The translations under genes were made by a program, and so were the position numbers. The notes under the pieces were generated by a model. That model was not told the DNA's origin. It was given only the letters and a program-made list of their open reading frames with translations, and made no database searches. Shown piece by piece: positions 8,386-17,352 of a DNA stretch of 64,000 nucleotides; within the stretch, counting starts at the first letter, position 1; each line of letters begins with the position of its first letter. The stretch is from Nocardia brasiliensis IFM 10847. GTDB lineage: Bacteria; Actinomycetota; Actinomycetes; Mycobacteriales; Mycobacteriaceae. The stretch spans positions 1 through 64,000 of the forward strand of contig NZ_BAUA01000174.1 in assembly GCF_000710915.1 (NCBI RefSeq), read 5' to 3'.

Positions 8386-8825
8386 CAGGGCTCCCATTCG
8401 ATGGTGACGGGCACGTCGGCGGCGAGCCGCAGGGTGTCGCCGCGACTGATCGGGTGCTCTTCGTGCTGTGGTATCCGGACGTCGTTCACGAACGTGCCGT
8501 TGGTGGAGGTATCGGTGAAATACAGGCGATCGCCGTCGTAGCGCAGCTCCCCGTGGAAACGCGAGACATTGGTGTAGTTCTCGAAAACCACTGCGGCGGG
8601 GAACCCTTCGTCGCGGCCGATGCCCACGAGCTGGCCGGGCAGGATTCGCAGTCGTGCGCCCGAGGCGAGGACGAGTTCGAGCGGCCCACCGCGCGAGGAG
8701 GTTTCGGGTTCCGGTGGCGCCGACGTATCCGGCAGGTCGTGGCCGCAGTTCGGGCACATCAGCGTCGGTGCGCCGCGGCTGCCGCAGGCGGGACAGGTGA
8801 CTTCTCCGTCGGTCAGGTCAGCCAT
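8385..8825 (-). CDS. zinc-ribbon/FHA-domain phosphothreonine-binding protein
   Basis: A small adaptor of 146 residues. The N-terminus has a two-knuckle zinc ribbon with Cys11, Cys14, Cys24 and Cys27 (CPACG and CPNCG), then a Pro/Ser linker, then an FHA domain from about residue 55. Its diagnostic residues are visible: GIGR, SRFHGEL and DTSTNGTFVND. The ATG at 8825 overlaps the radical SAM stop by 13 nt. FHA domains bind phosphothreonine peptides; the likely partners are the TxxD repeats of the kinase in the same operon. The zinc ribbon may dock it on another operon product. The binding partners are inferred, the domains are read directly. Confidence 0.88.
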   Translation of the reverse strand: MADLTDGEVTCPACGSRGAPTLMCPNCGHDLPDTSAPPEPETSSRGGPLELVLASGARLRILPGQLVGIGRDEGFPAAVVFENYTNVSRFHGELRYDGDRLYFTDTSTNGTFVNDVRIPQHEEHPISRGDTLRLAADVPVTIEWEP

Positions 8826-9469
8826 GACGCGTCGTCCAGCTCGATGTCCTGCTCGGACAGCGCCGCGGTCAGCGCCGCCATATGACCTGGCAACGGAATA
8901 CCGACCAGCCGAACGGTTCCGCTCTCCACGTGCACGCCGAGTTCTCGTCGTTGCACGGCATAACTCGTGAAGTCCGGTCCGAGGTAGCGTTCGCGGCCGA
9001 GGTCGGTCAGCACGTGCACGTGCTGGTTCGATGAGCCGCGCAGCGGTTCGCACCCCGCCTTGGCGGCGACGAACGGCTCGCTCACCAGGACGTCGACGGC
9101 GTCGAACACCCACGCGCATTTCGCGCGTAACCATTTCGCCGAGCGGCCGGAGAACAGCAGGACGTCCAGCGGCGCACCGGTTTCGGCGTTCCGGCGCTCG
9201 ATTCCGGCCAAGAGGGCACGCAATGCCTCGGGTTGGTCGGTGGGCTCGCCGCCGGAGATGGTCACGCCGTCCAGCGGTCCCGGAGTGCGCCGTAACCACT
9301 CGAGGACCCGTCGGACATCGCAGCGCGTCGCTTCGTCGGATGCCCAGGTATCGCGGGCCAGGCAGCCACGACAGCCGATCGTGCAGCCTTGGAACCAGAC
9401 GCCCGCGCGGGTGCCGAAGCCCAGATTGCTCACCGGATAGTGCAAGCGTGACAACAACATCGACGTCAT
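8813..9469 (-). CDS. small radical SAM protein (activase-like, single 4Fe-4S)
   Basis: A 218-residue protein with the radical SAM cluster motif CTIGCRGC (Cys29, Cys33, Cys36) just after VWFQG, followed by the SAM-binding GGE motif in VTISGGEPTDQPE. This short architecture resembles NrdG/pyruvate formate-lyase activases and other minimal radical SAM enzymes; no SPASM or extra cluster domain is visible. The ATG at 9469 is joined to the ATPase stop by an ATGA overlap; an ATG 18 nt upstream is also possible. It is encoded between the AAA+ ATPase and FHA genes. There is no glycyl-radical enzyme nearby, so the substrate is unknown; a protein or peptide of the same operon is the obvious candidate. 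Confidence 0.8.
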   Translation of the reverse strand: MTSMLLSRLHYPVSNLGFGTRAGVWFQGCTIGCRGCLARDTWASDEATRCDVRRVLEWLRRTPGPLDGVTISGGEPTDQPEALRALLAGIERRNAETGAPLDVLLFSGRSAKWLRAKCAWVFDAVDVLVSEPFVAAKAGCEPLRGSSNQHVHVLTDLGRERYLGPDFTSYAVQRRELGVHVESGTVRLVGIPLPGHMAALTAALSEQDIELDDASWLT

Positions 9470-11304
9470 GCCAGGGTCACCGTCCATCCGTCGTCCGACT
9501 CGGCCAGATCCGTCACCGTCGCCGCGTCGGTACCGGACGGCAGGTCGAACAGCGCCCGCGCCAGCGGATTGACCAGCAGTGCCTCCACCGCGGCGGCCAC
9601 ACCGCCGCCGCCGAAGTCGAGCCGGGTCAGCGCCGCGGCCAGCAGCTGCTTGCGGACCGCGTCCTCGACCGTCACCGTGATGCCGGTGGTGGCGCGGACC
9701 CGGTCGATGACGTTCGAGACGAACTGCGGAACCAACTGCGCGGCAGTTTCGTCGGAGATGAAATCGAAGATCACCACGTCGTCGCCGATCCGGCGCAGCA
9801 ACTCCGGCCGGCCGATCTCCTTGGTGAAGTAGTCGGCGATCGCCGCTCGGATGGTCGATTCGACCGTCGTGTACGGCGTGCCCCGGGCCACGATCGGCAC
9901 CCGCTGCCCGGTCGAATCCGTCCGGTACACACCGAGATTCGAGGTGAACACGATGAGCGTCTCGGAGAAGTACACGGTAGACCCGCTGCCGTCGGTCAGC
10001 CTGCCGTCACCCAGGATCTGCAGGAACTTGTCCAGAATCCGCGGCGCGGCCTTTTCGATCTCGTCGAACAGGATCAGCCGGAAAGGCTGCTGGCGCACCG
10101 CGTTCGTCAGTTCGCCGCCCGCGCTGTGCCCGGTGTATCCCGGTGGCGCGCCGATCAGCCTCGCCTCGGTGTGCTCGGCGGAGAACTCGCTCATATCGAA
10201 CCGGACGAACGCGTCGGCGCGGCCGAAGACGAGTTCGGCGATCGACTTGGCCAGTTCGGTCTTGCCGACTCCGGTCGGTCCGGCGAAGAACAGCACGCCC
10301 TGCGGGCGGGTGCCGCTGCCCGCCGTGTGGGCGCCGGTCAGTCCCATCGCAGAACGGATCAGGATGTCGACCGACTTGCGCACGGCGACCGGCTGGCCGA
10401 GCACCTTCGCGCCGAGCAGCTTCGTGCCCATCCGGATCCGCTGCTTGAGCGCCGCGTCCTGCCAAGGGTTTTCGGGGATGCCGACGCGAAAGGTGCGGAT
10501 GGCGTCCTCGATCCGCTCGGCCGGAATCCGCCGATCGATGGCCAGGCGGTTGATCTCCTTGATCGAGCGCAGCGTCAAACCACTGGTCTGCCCGGCGTAG
10601 CTGTCGACGACGGCGTGGTACTGCACCGAATCCCGCAGGGGCGCTTCAGGGAGCGACGAGATGAGCAGCGCGACCACCGCGCGACGTTGCGCGAGCCCGG
10701 CGGCCGGAATGGAGACCACCCGGGCGAGCTGTCCGCTGATCATCCAGTGCGGCAGGTCGTTTTCCCGGTCCAGCAACCAGAAGACCGTGTTGTACAGCGA
10801 TGTCCGATGTGGTCCCGGCACGGTGCGCCGGGGCGCGCCGGTCATCAGCCGCTCGGCGGTGATGAAGACGCGGTGCAGTTCCGCACTGCCCAGATCCGCG
10901 GCGGGGACCAGCCGGGAGGCCGAGTCGATGATCAGGCAACAGGGGCGTTCGGAGAGCACGACATCGTGCAGCACCCGGCGCAGCAGCGGTAGCGGATCGG
11001 TCGGTGTCCGGGAATTCGACGAGGCGGCGGCGCCGACGATCGCGGCGGCTACGCCGCCGTCGTCCATCATGACGCGCGCGCCGTCCACCGGATCGAGTGC
11101 GATCACCGACCGATGCCCCGCCTCCGCCAGCACGCTGCGCAGCGCCTCCGCCACGCTCACCAGCCTGGTCACAGTGCCGTCGGGGCCGGGCAGCAGCACG
11201 AGATCGCGCAGCGCGCCAGTGACCATGATCTGCGGGTTCGCGGCCAGCGCCACATCGATCTCGCGCAACCAGGACGGCAGCGCCTCGACCACGGGGGAAC
11301 TCAT
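9466..11304 (-). CDS. ClpA/ClpB-like AAA+ ATPase with degenerate N-terminal half
   Basis: A 612-residue protein. The C-terminal half is a ClpB-type D2 AAA+ module: Walker A GPTGVGKT (342-349), Walker B ILFDEIEK (411-418), the pore-loop-type GAPPGYTGH, sensor-1 region VFTSNLG and the arginine-finger segment GRPELLRRIGD. The first 280 residues look like a diverged ATPase: a Walker-B-like LIIDSAS is visible but there is no P-loop. It probably forms a hexameric remodeller or a switch rather than a processive unfoldase. The ATG at 11304 overlaps the preceding stop (ATGA), and the radical SAM gene follows with the same overlap. The substrate and any partner protease are unknown; a CHAT protein lies three genes upstream. 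Confidence 0.85.
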   Translation of the reverse strand: MSSPVVEALPSWLREIDVALAANPQIMVTGALRDLVLLPGPDGTVTRLVSVAEALRSVLAEAGHRSVIALDPVDGARVMMDDGGVAAAIVGAAASSNSRTPTDPLPLLRRVLHDVVLSERPCCLIIDSASRLVPAADLGSAELHRVFITAERLMTGAPRRTVPGPHRTSLYNTVFWLLDRENDLPHWMISGQLARVVSIPAAGLAQRRAVVALLISSLPEAPLRDSVQYHAVVDSYAGQTSGLTLRSIKEINRLAIDRRIPAERIEDAIRTFRVGIPENPWQDAALKQRIRMGTKLLGAKVLGQPVAVRKSVDILIRSAMGLTGAHTAGSGTRPQGVLFFAGPTGVGKTELAKSIAELVFGRADAFVRFDMSEFSAEHTEARLIGAPPGYTGHSAGGELTNAVRQQPFRLILFDEIEKAAPRILDKFLQILGDGRLTDGSGSTVYFSETLIVFTSNLGVYRTDSTGQRVPIVARGTPYTTVESTIRAAIADYFTKEIGRPELLRRIGDDVVIFDFISDETAAQLVPQFVSNVIDRVRATTGITVTVEDAVRKQLLAAALTRLDFGGGGVAAAVEALLVNPLARALFDLPSGTDAATVTDLAESDDGWTVTLA

Positions 11305-12407
11305 TGTTCGGCACTCCGTTCCACGGCGGATCGGCGGACGGTCGCGGCCGTCTGCGGCGCGGGCACGACTTCGACGGCGGCCAATCCTGCCCCGGACTGC
11401 CGGAACCGATCGGGTACTACGCCATGTGCGCGTAGCCGATCCGGCAGTGCGCGGAGGTCGGCACAGATCTCGCCCTGCGCGGACAAAGTGACTTCCTCGG
11501 GCTCCGCACCGGTCTGCACCGTGCGAATATCGATCTCCCCGTTGACGATCCGGGCTCGCACGCCCATCGCCGCCGATCCGGGCGCGGTGAGCACGATCGA
11601 TCCGGCGGTGTCCATGGCGACGGGTGTGACCGCATAGCCGAGGTCCGTCAGGGCCTGCTGCACCGCGTCGAGCACGAATCGGCGCTCGCGCGTGGCGTCT
11701 TCGTGTGCGATCCGTTCAGCGACGCGTGCGCGGGCCTGTGCCAGCTCCGCCGTCGGATCGAGCCCACGGTCGAGAAGGCGTTCGGCGCTGTCGAGTAACC
11801 GGGCGATGCTGCTCGGGTCGGCCAGTTCTGTTGCGGCGGCGCGTAGTTCTGCGAGTTGCTCGCGATCGGCCGTTGCCCTGCGGGTTGCCGTGTTGGCGGC
11901 GGCGATGCGCGAATCGAGTTCGCTGAGCAGCATTTCGGCCCGCGCCGGGTCGGTGCACCGGAGCACCGCCGCGCCCGCCTGCACGAGCTCGGGCGCCGGG
12001 ACGAGCAGGGTGGTGAGCAGTCGATCGACACGTGTAGTCAATCGAGCGTGGGTGGACGTATCCGGCTCGGCGCGCTCGATTTCCGACCCCACGGGCTGAG
12101 TTCGGGCAAGGTCGGCGAGCGCCGTCGCCACGTCGCGGCTGACCTGTTCGGCCCGCTGCTGGGTTTGTGCCTGTTGGATGGCGGGTTCCGCCGCGGCGAG
12201 GGCGGTCTCCCATTGTTCGCACGCCGCGTTGATCTCCGCGGACGTCGTGTACCGGCCGGCGGGTGCTTGGGGCGCGGGAAGGCCGACCGCGGTGCACCGT
12301 GCGGACACCCGGGCGGCGCGCGCGCCGAGCACGCGCAGCCGCCGCTGCGCCTGTGCGCGCAGGGTGTGTTCGGGCACGACCTGATAGCGGATGGCGGCAC
12401 TGCTCAT
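11301..12407 (-). CDS. alanine-rich coiled-coil protein of unknown function
   Basis: A 368-residue protein that I do not recognise. It is rich in Ala, Arg, Glu and Gln and has long predicted helices (roughly residues 10-40 and 60-240) with heptad-like spacing, for example ALAAAEPAIQQAQTQQRAEQ and RRATADREQLAELRAAATEL. A shorter beta-rich C-terminus carries GSIVLTAPGSAAMGVRARIVNGEIDIRTV-like strands. No signal peptide or membrane segment is seen. The ATG at 12407 follows the membrane-protein stop by 3 nt and its own stop overlaps the ATPase start, so it is firmly part of the operon. A structural or adaptor role between the ATPase and the membrane protein is possible but unproven. Confidence 0.65.
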   Translation of the reverse strand: MSSAAIRYQVVPEHTLRAQAQRRLRVLGARAARVSARCTAVGLPAPQAPAGRYTTSAEINAACEQWETALAAAEPAIQQAQTQQRAEQVSRDVATALADLARTQPVGSEIERAEPDTSTHARLTTRVDRLLTTLLVPAPELVQAGAAVLRCTDPARAEMLLSELDSRIAAANTATRRATADREQLAELRAAATELADPSSIARLLDSAERLLDRGLDPTAELAQARARVAERIAHEDATRERRFVLDAVQQALTDLGYAVTPVAMDTAGSIVLTAPGSAAMGVRARIVNGEIDIRTVQTGAEPEEVTLSAQGEICADLRALPDRLRAHGVVPDRFRQSGAGLAAVEVVPAPQTAATVRRSAVERSAEQ

Positions 12408-12410
12408 CGG

Positions 12411-12983
12411 CTACCCGCTCGCTCGCGTGCCGCGGTAAATCCCGTAGGCCAGGTGCCCCACCACGGCGAACGCCGACGGTAACCACCAGGCACCGGCCCC
12501 CGCGCCGCTCAGCGCCTGAAAACCGAAGAGCGCCGCGCCCCCGGCGAAACCCCATGTGGCAAAAGGCGATACGACTTCTCGACCGATCGGATACGGGAAC
12601 TGGAACGCGAGCACCGAGAGGGCGGCCACGGCGCTCAGCAGTGCGATCGACACGTACAGCCAGAGGGAGCCGAAATCGGCGAAAGAGACCCTGCGTACGT
12701 CGTAGGCAGCAAACCACACCGTCTCGGCGATGTGCTCGCTGAACGCGGCGGCCATGGCCCCGAACGCGGAGACCAGCAACGCCGTGAACACGGCCTGGAC
12801 CGCGAGCCGACCGGCTCTGATCAGCACACGGCGGCGCAGGTCCGCGGCCTGACGCTGCCGGGCTCGCAATTGCTCGGTGACCCGCGCGTCGCGGAGCTGC
12901 CGGTCGGCCGCCGCCTCGTCCCGCGCGGTATCGGCTGCGGCGTCCACCAGCAGGACGAGCGCGAGCATTCGATTCGACAGCAT
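12411..12983 (-). CDS. small integral membrane protein of the CHAT/AAA+ operon
   Basis: About 190 residues, not assignable to a family. The N-terminal 60 residues are charged and helical. At least four hydrophobic stretches follow: AVFTALLVSAFGAMAAAF, LWLYVSIALLSAVAALSVLA, FATWGFAGGAALFGFQALSG and AWWLPSAFAVVGHLAYGIY. The start is uncertain: I give the ATG at 12983, but an in-frame TTG at 13094 directly after the CHAT gene would add 37 residues and would fit the tight gene packing better; a GGGAG sequence lies just inside that extension. It is the only obvious membrane protein of the operon and so may be the place where the complex is anchored. Confidence 0.65.
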   Translation of the reverse strand: MLSNRMLALVLLVDAAADTARDEAAADRQLRDARVTEQLRARQRQAADLRRRVLIRAGRLAVQAVFTALLVSAFGAMAAAFSEHIAETVWFAAYDVRRVSFADFGSLWLYVSIALLSAVAALSVLAFQFPYPIGREVVSPFATWGFAGGAALFGFQALSGAGAGAWWLPSAFAVVGHLAYGIYRGTRASG

Positions 12984-13103
12984 GGGAACGGCTAACCGCG
13001 CGGGGAAGTGGTGCGCGAGTACTGCATGGGTTGGCCTTTCGTCGGCGGCGGACAGTCGCCACGGGGCGTTGCCGTCGATTCTCCCGCTGCGCAAGGGGCG
13101 TCG

Positions 13104-14573
13104 TCAGTCGTGCGATCGACCGACAGCGGCGTCGTGCGCCTGGCTCGGCCCGGCGGGTTCGCGCGCGGGCGCGACGGTGCTGGTGAGTGCGGCCCAGACG
13201 ATCGGGGAACACGACGTCGCACCGGTGTCGCGCCAGGCGCACAGCTGCTCGCGCTGCCAACGCGCCAGTGCGGCAACGGGATCGGAGTCGTTGTGCGCGT
13301 CGTCGACCTGCAGGGCGAGTTCCGTGGTCGGGCGTCGCGCGGGCGGCAGGCCGAGACAGGAGCGGAAGGCGGCATCGGTGGGCAGCACCCAGCGGGTGGT
13401 GGTGACCAACTCCGCGCCCGCGTCGAGCGCGGCCATGATCAACCCGAAGGTCTCGGCGGACCGGAAGTCGACGCCGCCTTCGCACGCGATGATCGCGACC
13501 CGGCTCGGCATCGGCCAGATCTCGTGGCCGAACTGCGGGCGGGTCGCGCCGTAGCGGGTCCATACCTCGGGGTCGTCGGATCGGGTTGTGCCCAAGAGGA
13601 AGTCGAGCGCGCAGAGCGGAAGATGCGCGCCGCGGGTGTCACCCGGGGCCCCGCCGCGCGGCGCGGCCAGACCCCACACCCCACCCGGCTCGTCGGGCGG
13701 TCCGACGACATCGCCGAGATGAATTGCCGCGGAGCCGGGTTCGTTCGGCGTCGCCGAGACATGGCCGAAGTACAGAAATCTGGAGCAGCCCCGAATCAGT
13801 GCCGCGCTGAGTTGCACCCGGGTGACTTCGCCCTGCACCGGCACCAGGGCAGGCACGGGTCGCGCGGCGCGGTCCTGCCCCCGGCGGCGATGCGTACCGC
13901 GGCCGGCCGTGCGGCGCTCGCGCACGACCCGGCTCTCGAACGCGCCCAGCGCGCCGAGGTCGTCGAGATGGCGAAAGACGTTGTGCAGTGCTGGTTGTGC
14001 GCTGGCCGGCAGAACAGGGTCGATCACGTGCAGTGGCGGCAGCTGTCGCTGCTGGGCCCAGGGCACCGGCGGCCTGCTGCGGCCGACATGCAGTGTCGCG
14101 GGTGGGTCGTAGACGATCTCCGCGATATCCAGCAGCCGGCGGTCACCGTCGAGCACGAGCAGTTCCCACGGCACCTGGGCGAGCCGGGCACTCGGGGTGA
14201 CCCTGATCCGGATGCGCCGAGCGTCGGCGTACTCGGCCAGCCGGTTGCGCACGTCGCGGGGCAGCAGCGCGTCGGCGAGGCGCGTCGACAGAGCGTGTTC
14301 GGTGGCGTACGCGGCGAAGGCGCCGATGGTGAGCGCACGTCGCACGGCCTCGGGGTCGGATTCTTGCCGAGCGTCGCCGCCGTTCCCGGTCGCCGGCGGG
14401 CGCGGGTGTGGCAGTGCGTCTTCCAGGGCGCCGAAGACCCTTTCCCGTTCTCGGGCATCGAGTCGGCAGACAGTGGGCGTGCGCGCCGCGTCCAACCAGG
14501 TCCACGACAGGTAGGTGTCGCCCGCATCGGCGGCGCGTACGAGCAGTTCGATCTCGGCGGCCGGGTCGTTCAC
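13104..14573 (-). CDS. CHAT-domain (caspase-like) protease
   Basis: A 489-residue protein. The C-terminal half shows the CHAT pattern: a strand ending in the catalytic His, FLYFGHVSAT (His271), a Ser/Gly-rich segment SAAIHLGD, then VAIIACEGG with the catalytic Cys364, and AGAELVTTTRWVLP. The segment EIVYDPPATLHV before it also fits the family. So the Cys-His dyad looks intact and it should be a cysteine protease. The N-terminal 130 residues are helical and unrecognised. The GTG at 14573 overlaps the previous stop (GTGA). CHAT proteases act as executioners or regulators in bacterial conflict and cell-death systems; here it is accompanied by TPR, ATPase and phospho-signalling proteins. Confidence 0.75.
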   Translation of the reverse strand: MNDPAAEIELLVRAADAGDTYLSWTWLDAARTPTVCRLDARERERVFGALEDALPHPRPPATGNGGDARQESDPEAVRRALTIGAFAAYATEHALSTRLADALLPRDVRNRLAEYADARRIRIRVTPSARLAQVPWELLVLDGDRRLLDIAEIVYDPPATLHVGRSRPPVPWAQQRQLPPLHVIDPVLPASAQPALHNVFRHLDDLGALGAFESRVVRERRTAGRGTHRRRGQDRAARPVPALVPVQGEVTRVQLSAALIRGCSRFLYFGHVSATPNEPGSAAIHLGDVVGPPDEPGGVWGLAAPRGGAPGDTRGAHLPLCALDFLLGTTRSDDPEVWTRYGATRPQFGHEIWPMPSRVAIIACEGGVDFRSAETFGLIMAALDAGAELVTTTRWVLPTDAAFRSCLGLPPARRPTTELALQVDDAHNDSDPVAALARWQREQLCAWRDTGATSCSPIVWAALTSTVAPAREPAGPSQAHDAAVGRSHD

Positions 14574-16033
14574 GTGGGCCCGTCCTGCGCATCGTCGGCC
14601 GGAACCTGCTCGGCCAGTAGCGGCTCGGTCCCGGGCGCGAGATGCAGCGCACTGCCTTCCAGCGTCGAGATATAGCCATCGATGGCATCGAGTCGCGCGT
14701 CGAGCTGGTCACCCAGCGGCTCGTCGTCCGGCGAGATGCGCGCGGCCAGTACTTCCAGCCGATCCAGCGCGTTGTTGGTCAGCGATCTGGCGCGCACGAG
14801 CATGCCCTCGGCGCGTCCCCGCAGCTGTTGCTGTACCGCGTCCGGCGCGTCGGGATCGGTGGCCGCGGCCGCCGCGACGGCCCCGCGGTGGGTGGACCAC
14901 GCGTCGATCATCAGACGGTCGATCGAGCGCAACGCGCGCCCGGTGGGCGTGCAGCGCAGGACGCCCGGCCCCAGGTCGGCCGAGAAGACGCCGAAGACGG
15001 GGTCCTCGCCGTGGCGCCTTCGGAAACTGAGTTCGCCCAACAGCATTCGCTCCCGCAGGTGCATCGCGGCGGTGCACAACAATCGGCCGCTCTGCCCGTC
15101 GGCCGCATAGGCGCGCAGGACGCCGGCCTCCCGGCACAGCGCGTCCACCTGATCCGCGAGGGGCACGTGCACGCGGACCGTCTCATAGCCCCGGTCTCCG
15201 GTGCGCGTCGTGGTCAGCACCCGGATCTCCGGTTCGCGCGATCCAGCCCAGCGCAGGATTCGCGCGGGCACCGCGAGCAGATCCACTTCCTCCGGCAACT
15301 GCGCCGGTGTCACGCCAGGCTCCGTGCCGCCGCCCAAAGTGAATGCCGATACCGAATCACCGCTGCGCGCAAGCCATTCGAGCAACGGACTCAGCCGACG
15401 CGCCGCAACGGCGGTTTGCCGGTGCGCGAGCCGCTCGGCGAGCGCGGTCACATCCGTGCCGACGTCGACGCCCGCGGCGGCTCGTTCACACTGCTGCGCA
15501 ACGTCGTTGAGGGTGGCCGCGGCGGCCGGGGTGAGTTGGTCTGTCAGGCTCGCGGTGGCGAGCGCGTCGAGCACCGGCGCAGCCCAGCCCAGCGTGACTG
15601 CCGCCAGCGCCGAATCGCCGACGCCTTGATCGGCCGCTGCGGCATCGAGCAGCAGCGCTCCCTCGTGGAGCGGCGCCGGAAACCGTTGCGACACAGCAGC
15701 TACCAGTGCGCGCCGGGTCCATGCCGGACCGAGCCGCAGCGGGGTGTCCGCGGTGGTGCCTGTCCCGGCGCGGACCTGCTCGACGAGCGCGGTCACGTCC
15801 TCCGTGCAGGCAGTGGCCAGTGGGGTGGGATCCGCCTGTGCGGCAACGGACCAGGCGAGGACCGTCCCCGGGTCGGCGGCGTCCACTGTCACCGACACGC
15901 CGGGCCCGACCGCGACCGTGACCTCGGCGACCGCCGCCTCCGATGTGGACCGCCACACTGCGGGCGGTGCGCCGAGCGGTATCGGGATGCCGCCGACTCG
16001 AATCGCCGGGAGCGGTCTGTCCGGTCCGGTCAT
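14570..16033 (-). CDS. unrecognised protein of the CHAT/AAA+ operon (487 aa)
   Basis: A 487-residue cytoplasmic protein without a family I can name. The start ATG at 16033 is fixed by an ATGA overlap with the upstream gene; reading further upstream is in that gene's territory. The N-terminal 100 residues look beta-rich, with IRVGGIPIPLGAPPAVW and a segment of alternating Val and Ala resembling VAEVTVAVGPGVSVTVDA. The middle is alanine-rich helices; PEIRVLTTTRTGDRGYETVRV is a likely beta hairpin, and the C-terminus (from about 390) is again helical. Its stop overlaps the CHAT GTG. Translational coupling on both sides implies a stoichiometric partner of its neighbours. Confidence 0.6.
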   Translation of the reverse strand: MTGPDRPLPAIRVGGIPIPLGAPPAVWRSTSEAAVAEVTVAVGPGVSVTVDAADPGTVLAWSVAAQADPTPLATACTEDVTALVEQVRAGTGTTADTPLRLGPAWTRRALVAAVSQRFPAPLHEGALLLDAAAADQGVGDSALAAVTLGWAAPVLDALATASLTDQLTPAAAATLNDVAQQCERAAAGVDVGTDVTALAERLAHRQTAVAARRLSPLLEWLARSGDSVSAFTLGGGTEPGVTPAQLPEEVDLLAVPARILRWAGSREPEIRVLTTTRTGDRGYETVRVHVPLADQVDALCREAGVLRAYAADGQSGRLLCTAAMHLRERMLLGELSFRRRHGEDPVFGVFSADLGPGVLRCTPTGRALRSIDRLMIDAWSTHRGAVAAAAATDPDAPDAVQQQLRGRAEGMLVRARSLTNNALDRLEVLAARISPDDEPLGDQLDARLDAIDGYISTLEGSALHLAPGTEPLLAEQVPADDAQDGPT

Positions 16034-17352
16034 GCCCCGCCCCTCGACTGTTCGACCGCCCACCGGACGGCATGCAGGATGACATCCGCAGCGGCGACGG
16101 GGTCCATCGCCAGCGCGTGATCCGGGCGTTGCTGTGCCCAGGCCGCTGCGCACCAGGCGGTGAGTGCGGCGGTGTCACCGATCAGGAGTTCGGCTTCGAG
16201 GCCGGGCAATCCCAGCAGCCGCAGCACGAGGTCGTATTCCGCCGCCGCACCGATGCCGAGTGGGATCTCGGCACGGTGCCGGATCAGACACGTCCGCAGC
16301 GCGGTGAGCAATTCGTCCCTGGCGGTGCCGTGATCGGCGGTGTCCGCAGCCGCATGATCGCCGAACTGTCTGTGTGACTTCATTTTCGCCTCGCCGCGCA
16401 CGAGCCAGCCCAGGCGCGCGTAGAACATGCGCCGAGCATCCTCGTCGGTCATGGCGCAGCCGCGGCGGATCGCCCGCAGCAGCGCGCGGTGGGTGCGCGC
16501 CCTGGCCTCGGTCAGGTGTTCCGACCGGCGTTCGAGCTGGACGGGCGGTGGCACGCCGGCCAGGGTGTGCCGCCGGATCGCCGCGACGACGTCCTCGTAC
16601 TCCTTGTCCACGAACCGGAGCAGGTCCTCGGTGCGCGCCGATGCCTGCGGTGCGGTGGGCAGATCCAGGTCGTATTCCGCGATGAGGCGGTCCGCACTGT
16701 CGATCAGCCGTGCGATGAGCGGTTCGACCGCGTCGAACGGCAGCCCGCAGCGATCAGCGACGGCGACGTGGTCGCGGTCGAGCATTCTCGCCTGATCCAG
16801 TACGCCGTCGGCGAAGGCGAGGACCGCCGACTGCCGATGCGCGCCGCGGTGTTCGACGGCGTCCGCGGCGACCTGCGTCACGAACGACGTGGCCATCTGC
16901 TCGGTGCCGAGCACGCCGGGTTCGGCGGCGGAGCCACGCACGAGGCGGAGGTGGACCGCGGTGCAGGCCGTCGAGCGGGCTTGTTCGCGGAAAGGATCGC
17001 GCAGCTTGTTCGGAATTCCGGTCGGACGCAACGCCCAGGTCGCGTAGTAATACGAGACCACGTAGCGCGCGAGCGGATCGGCGAAGTCGCCGTACAGGTT
17101 TCGGACGCGCCGCCACCCGGTCAACTCGGTCGTCGGTGGCGCACCCGCGCAGACGGTTGCCGCTCGGCCGTAGCGGCGGGCGACCCAGTCGGGTTTCGAC
17201 AGATCCAGCGACCACGCGTTCACCTGATGGGTCAAGCACTTACGGTCCACGGGAACCCGCGCAGCCGATGCACGCACCCAACGATCGACGAAGGCACGCC
17301 GTGTGTCGAGTTCCTCGGTTTCGGTAGTCGTTGCGGGCAATTCGGCTACCAC
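16030..17352 (-). CDS. unrecognised helical protein of the CHAT/AAA+ operon (440 aa)
   Basis: A 440-residue protein that I cannot assign. It is mostly helical and rich in Arg and Ala, with several Trp/Tyr-containing segments (VVSYYYATWALRPTG, MFYARLGWLVRGE) and no membrane segment. YVVSYYYATW might form a buried hydrophobic helix. The GTG at 17352 overlaps the TPR stop by 7 nt, and its own stop overlaps the next ATG by 4 nt. Its position between the TPR protein and the other unknown suggests a role in the same complex. An effector function cannot be excluded because no enzymatic motif is visible. Confidence 0.6.
   Translation of the reverse strand: MVAELPATTTETEELDTRRAFVDRWVRASAARVPVDRKCLTHQVNAWSLDLSKPDWVARRYGRAATVCAGAPPTTELTGWRRVRNLYGDFADPLARYVVSYYYATWALRPTGIPNKLRDPFREQARSTACTAVHLRLVRGSAAEPGVLGTEQMATSFVTQVAADAVEHRGAHRQSAVLAFADGVLDQARMLDRDHVAVADRCGLPFDAVEPLIARLIDSADRLIAEYDLDLPTAPQASARTEDLLRFVDKEYEDVVAAIRRHTLAGVPPPVQLERRSEHLTEARARTHRALLRAIRRGCAMTDEDARRMFYARLGWLVRGEAKMKSHRQFGDHAAADTADHGTARDELLTALRTCLIRHRAEIPLGIGAAAEYDLVLRLLGLPGLEAELLIGDTAALTAWCAAAWAQQRPDHALAMDPVAAADVILHAVRWAVEQSRGGA

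Noticed and set aside
9031-10992. 653-codon plus-strand open frame antisense to the AAA+ gene
   Set aside because: Composition of a shadow frame (Arg, Gly, Asp, His) and no motifs; the minus-strand frame carries all AAA+ motifs.
11716-13563. 615-codon minus-strand open frame across three operon genes
   Set aside because: Extremely Arg/Pro-rich and out of frame with three coherent genes; a frame shadow.
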